Of a DNA stretch of 64,000 nt, positions 61,174-64,000 are shown piece after piece (within the stretch, counting starts at the first letter, position 1; the number at the start of each line of letters is the position of its first letter). The translations under genes and the position numbers were made by a program. The notes beneath the pieces are model-generated. The model was not told the DNA's origin. It saw only the letters and a list, made by a program, of their open reading frames with translations, and searched no databases. This DNA comes from Streptomyces sp. NBC_01353 (GTDB lineage Bacteria; Actinomycetota; Actinomycetes; Streptomycetales; Streptomycetaceae). The stretch is from the NCBI RefSeq assembly GCF_036237275.1, contig NZ_CP108352.1:2480001-2544000 (forward strand). Reading direction: 5' to 3'.

Positions 61174-61217
61174 ATCCTGACAGAGCAATACCAGGCCAAC
61201 AAGTGATTCCGTTGTTG
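61174..61217 (-). promoter_or_regulatory. Candidate promoter and overlapping dyad of the polyamine operon
   Basis: On the minus strand TTGTTG (61202-61197), 17 nt, then CAGGAT (61179-61174) resemble a HrdB-type promoter, about 37 nt before the ATG. The -35 is one arm of a dyad CAACAA-N9-TTGTTG (61197-61202 and 61212-61217), so a repressor could sit over it. Confidence 0.45.
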
Positions 61218-61312
61218 CCTTTTGGTTACGCGACGGAATCGGTCGACCATGTGTCGAGGGGTCGGGTGCATGACCGTACGGAATGTCCGTGGCGGCTGCC
61301 AGAATCGCGTGC

Positions 61313-61861
61313 ATGGGAAAGATCGACGAGCTGACGAAGCAGGTCAGCAGGGGCGACAAGGTGAAGTGGCTGCATTTCTGGGGCCACCGCCCGAGGCCGG
61401 ACGGTCAGCTCTCGGCGAGCTGTCTGAGCCAGTGGTGGGCGTCACCCTTCGAGGTCGACGGGGTGCGGTACGCGACGGCCGAGCACTGGATGATGGCGGC
61501 GAAGGCCCGGCTCTTCGGCGACCCGGAGGCCGAGCGGGCCGCACTGTCGTCCCGTACGCCCGCGGAGGCGAAGAAGGCCGGGCGGCTGGTGCGGGGCTTC
61601 GACGAGACGGTGTGGCAGCGGGAGCGCTTCGGGATCGTCGTGGAGGGCAGCGTCCACAAGTTCGCCTCGGACGACGCCCTGCGGGCGTTCCTGCTCGGCA
61701 CGGGTGGCCGGGTCCTGGTGGAGGCGAGCCCGCTGGACCGCGTGTGGGGCATCGGTCTCGCCGCCGACGACCCCCGGGCCATGGACCCCGCCCGGTGGCA
61801 GGGGCTGAACCTGCTGGGCTTCGCGCTCATGGAGGCGCGGGAGCGCCTGCGCGGCGCATAG
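61313..61861 (+). CDS. NADAR-family N-glycosidase-like protein
   Basis: 182 residues from the ATG at 61313. The family consensus is clear: LSQWWASPFEVDGVRYATAE HWMMAAKARLFGD, LVRGFDETVWQRERFGIVVE and ASPLDRVWGIGLAADDPR. NADAR proteins (YbiA-like) cleave N-glycosidic bonds, either in unstable riboflavin intermediates or in guanosine ADP-ribose adducts. No DarT-type toxin gene lies beside it here. Its gene is divergent from the polyamine operon. Confidence 0.9.
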   Translation: MGKIDELTKQVSRGDKVKWLHFWGHRPRPDGQLSASCLSQWWASPFEVDGVRYATAEHWMMAAKARLFGDPEAERAALSSRTPAEAKKAGRLVRGFDETVWQRERFGIVVEGSVHKFASDDALRAFLLGTGGRVLVEASPLDRVWGIGLAADDPRAMDPARWQGLNLLGFALMEARERLRGA

Positions 61862-61870
61862 CGGCGGCGT

Positions 61871-61918
61871 GAAGGAGAAGGAGCCCGGCGGCCGGAAGGC
61901 GCGGGCCCCTTCTCCTTC
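61871..61918. terminator. Bidirectional hairpin between the NADAR and DUF4190 genes
   Basis: GAAGGAGAAGG (61871-61881) pairs with CCTTCTCCTTC, and after one mismatch a further 5 bp (GCCCG/CGGGC) form, with a loop of roughly 17 nt. It starts 10 nt past the NADAR stop and sits in a convergent gap. Confidence 0.6.
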
Positions 61919-61929
61919 TGCGAGGCGTT

Positions 61930-62565
61930 CTAGCGGTTCTGGACCACCAGGCTCGTCGCCCACGGGTCGTCCGCGTCGCTGCCGTAGGTCTCGTCCTGGG
62001 CGATGGCCCAGATGATGAAGCCCAGGAACACCGAGCTGATCAGGATGCCGATCGAGCCGAGGACGATGCCCGCGGTCGCCATCCCGCCGTTGTTCGCCTC
62101 ACCGCGCTGCACCTTCTTGCGGCCGATGATGCCGAAGACCAGGGCCAGGATGCCCAGGACGACCCCGAGGCCGTACATGCAGAAGCCGACGGTCGCGATG
62201 ATGCCGAGCACCATCGCCGCCGTCCCCATCCCGTTGGACGGGGCCGCCTGCCAGCCGGTCTGGCCGTAGCCGCTGTATCCCGGATAGCCGGGGTAGCCGT
62301 ACGCCTGCGGTGCGGGCGCGGCGGGTGTCGCGGCCGGGTAGCCGTACGCGCCGGGTGTGGTCGCGGGCCCCCCGGGGGCCACGGGTGGCGGCGGCACGTC
62401 CCCGGCCGCCGGCATCGACGTCATCGTCGGCTGGTCGTGCACCGGCGGACGGTCCTGCGGCGCGGGCGTCGCCGGCTTGCTCAGTTCCACCCCGTCGCGG
62501 TTCGGCGGAGCCCACGGGTCCGCCGGGTCGTACCCGCCCCGCGGCTGGTCGCTGTTGTCAGACAT
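61930..62565 (-). CDS. DUF4190-domain membrane protein
   Basis: 211 residues. The N-terminal 105 are Pro/Ala/Gly/Tyr-rich and disordered, with YGYPGYPGYSGYGQTG. The C-terminal part has two helices (MVLGIIATVGFCMYGLGVVLGI and TAGIVLGSIGILISSVFLGF) around the charged loop GIIGRKKVQRGEANNGG, which is the DUF4190 pattern. The function of the family is unknown. Confidence 0.88.
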   Translation of the reverse strand: MSDNSDQPRGGYDPADPWAPPNRDGVELSKPATPAPQDRPPVHDQPTMTSMPAAGDVPPPPVAPGGPATTPGAYGYPAATPAAPAPQAYGYPGYPGYSGYGQTGWQAAPSNGMGTAAMVLGIIATVGFCMYGLGVVLGILALVFGIIGRKKVQRGEANNGGMATAGIVLGSIGILISSVFLGFIIWAIAQDETYGSDADDPWATSLVVQNR

Positions 62566-62640
62566 GGGCCTCCCCCATCGTGGTCACGCCATGCTACGAC
62601 CTCACCCCAATGGCGGACCGGCCCGGCCTACGATGATCCG

Positions 62641-63666
62641 ATGACCGATCTCCACTCCTTCATCGCGGGCCTTCCCAAGGCCGAGCTGCACGTCCATCAC
62701 GTCGGCTCCGCCTCTCCGCGGATCGTCTCCGAGCTGGCCGCACGTCACCCCGACTCGAAGGTCCCCACGGACCCCGAGGCGCTCGCCGACTACTTCACCT
62801 TCACCGACTTCGCGCACTTCGTCGAGGTCTACCTCTCGGTCGTCGACCTCGTCCGCACCCCGGAGGACGTCCGGCTGCTGACCTTCGAGGTCGCCCGGGA
62901 CATGGCGCGGCAGAACATCCGGTACGCCGAGCTCACCATCACCCCGTACAGCTCCACCCGCCGCGGGATCGACGAGCGCGCCTTCATGGCGGCCATCGAG
63001 GACGCCCGCAAGGCCGCCGAGGCCGAGCTGGGCGTCGTGCTGCGCTGGTGCTTCGACATCCCCGGCGAGGCCGGTCTGGAGGCGGCCGAGGAGACCGCCC
63101 GGCTCGCGGTCGAGCTGCACCCCGAGGGCCTGGTCTCGTTCGGCCTCGGCGGCCCGGAGATCGGCGTAGCGCGCCCGCAGTTCAAGCCGTACTTCGACCG
63201 GGCGATCGCGGCCGGGCTGCGCTCCGTCCCGCACGCGGGCGAGACGACCGGCCCGCAGACGATCTGGGACGCCCTGAACGAGCTGGGCGCCGAGCGCATC
63301 GGCCACGGCACCAGCGCCGTGCAGGACCCGGAGCTGCTTGCGTACCTCGCCGAGCACCGGATCCCCCTGGAGGTCTGCCCGACCTCGAACATCGCGACCC
63401 GCGCGGTCGCCGATCTGGACCAGCACCCCATCAAGGAGATGGTGGCGGCCGGCGTCCTGGTGACGATCAACAGTGACGACCCGCCGATGTTCGGTACGGA
63501 CCTGAACAACGAGTACGCGGTCGCCGCCCGGCTCCTGGAGCTCGACGAGCGCGGTCTGGCCGCCCTCGCCAAGAACGCGGTCGAGGCGTCCTTCCTGGAC
63601 GAGGCCGGGAAGGCCCGCCTCGCCGCCGAGATCGACGACTACACGGAGACGTGGCTCGCGCGCTGA
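62641..63666 (+). CDS. Adenosine-deaminase-family enzyme, probably aminodeoxyfutalosine deaminase
   Basis: 341 residues from the ATG at 62641. Metal site HxH at residues 17-19 (ELHVHHVGSASP), then SVPHAGETTGPQTIWDALNE, RIGHGTSAVQD and TINSDDPPMFGTDLNNEY, so all zinc ligands and the catalytic Glu are present. True adenosine deaminases read LHVHLDGA; here it is HHVGSAS. As I recall, the S. avermitilis homologue (Sav2595) deaminates 6-aminodeoxyfutalosine in the menaquinone futalosine route, so I favour that role over purine salvage. Confidence 0.88.
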   Translation: MTDLHSFIAGLPKAELHVHHVGSASPRIVSELAARHPDSKVPTDPEALADYFTFTDFAHFVEVYLSVVDLVRTPEDVRLLTFEVARDMARQNIRYAELTITPYSSTRRGIDERAFMAAIEDARKAAEAELGVVLRWCFDIPGEAGLEAAEETARLAVELHPEGLVSFGLGGPEIGVARPQFKPYFDRAIAAGLRSVPHAGETTGPQTIWDALNELGAERIGHGTSAVQDPELLAYLAEHRIPLEVCPTSNIATRAVADLDQHPIKEMVAAGVLVTINSDDPPMFGTDLNNEYAVAARLLELDERGLAALAKNAVEASFLDEAGKARLAAEIDDYTETWLAR

Positions 63667-63694
63667 GCCGCGTCCCAGCCGCAACAATGGCCCC

Positions 63695-64000
63695 ATGGAC
63701 CACGGAGCCCTGGATCACGTCACTGTCGTAGGCCACCGCGGCGACCCGTACCGCGTGCGGGAGAACACGGTCCCCTCGATCGTCTCGGCGATCGAGCGGG
63801 GCGCGGACGCCGTCGAGATCGATGTACGGCTCACCGCCGACGGCGTCCCCGTCCTGCTCCACGACGACACCCTCGAACGGCTGTGGGGCCACGACCGGCC
63901 GCTGTCCGCGCTCACCCACTCGCAGCTGCGGGAGCTGACGTACGGCGGGGTGCCCACGCTGCGCGAGGCGCTGATCGCGGCCGGACCGCACCGGCTGATG
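63695..64000 (+). CDS. Glycerophosphodiester phosphodiesterase, N-terminal part (cut by window edge)
   Basis: 102 codons from the ATG at 63695 to the window end without a stop; it starts 28 nt after the deaminase gene. The GDPD signature is visible: VVGHRGDPYRVRENTVPS at the start, then DAVEIDVRLTADGVPVLLHD, which supply the catalytic His and metal-binding Glu and Asp. It would hydrolyse glycerophosphodiesters to glycerol 3-phosphate and an alcohol. There is no signal peptide, so it is probably cytoplasmic. Confidence 0.9.
   Translation, partial: MDHGALDHVTVVGHRGDPYRVRENTVPSIVSAIERGADAVEIDVRLTADGVPVLLHDDTLERLWGHDRPLSALTHSQLRELTYGGVPTLREALIAAGPHRLM

Overview
The window looks like a core stretch of a Streptomyces (or very close actinomycete) chromosome. 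G+C is very high, GTG starts are common, purine-rich ribosome sites precede most genes, and the gene neighbourhoods (ESX-type secretion, nusA-infB, dxr-rseP-ispG, a DasR-type chitinase, a polyamine operon) are typical of that genus. I see no rRNA, tRNA, CRISPR array, insertion sequence or prophage. There is no gene-free stretch longer than 300 bases; the longest (51329-51614, 286 nt) is a divergent intergenic region.

Region by region: (1) 1-6625 is the edge of a type VII (ESX) secretion locus: truncated eccB, then eccE, an unknown gene and a large MinD-like ATPase with YGFP repeats. (2) 6811-12669 is a five-gene peptide ABC transporter operon with translationally coupled genes and an unusual C-terminally anchored binding protein. 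(3) 25156 down to 12748 (minus strand) is the rimP-nusA-ylxR-infB-ylxP-rbfA-truB-ribF block. A 1,409-residue protein (degenerate trypsin-like domain, P-loop domain with Lys to Arg, helical C-terminus) sits between truB and ribF. (4) 25303-28324 holds a lipoprotein, a DUF4439 protein, a degenerate aminoglycoside-phosphotransferase-like protein and a slipin. (5) 28456-41691 (minus) carries proS, two GNAT genes, the dxr-rseP-ispG isoprenoid cluster, an aroA, an acyl-CoA dehydrogenase, an aldehyde dehydrogenase and a DMT exporter. (6) 41792-48920 has a PucR-type regulator, an orphan VirD4/TraG-like membrane ATPase, gabT, a PAP2 phosphatase and an unknown gene. (7) 48988-53915 has a GH18 chitinase with its 12-bp direct-repeat promoter element, a small unknown gene and an MMPL transporter. 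(8) 61137 down to 53941 is a putrescine uptake and catabolism operon: aldehyde dehydrogenase, potD-potA-potB-potC and a PuuB-like oxidase. (9) 61313-64000 has a NADAR protein, a DUF4190 membrane protein, a deaminase that is probably the menaquinone-pathway aminodeoxyfutalosine deaminase, and a truncated glycerophosphodiester phosphodiesterase.

Functionally, gabT plus the polyamine operon suggest a putrescine to GABA to succinate route. The MEP genes, ribF and the deaminase supply isoprenoids, flavins and menaquinone. The least explained item is the pseudo-trypsin/P-loop giant embedded in the translation-factor block. Also notable are three chained micro-ORFs in the infB leader, the aromatic-repeat MinD-like ATPase of the ESX locus, and a pseudokinase. 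Family assignments come from reading motifs by eye; no database search was possible.
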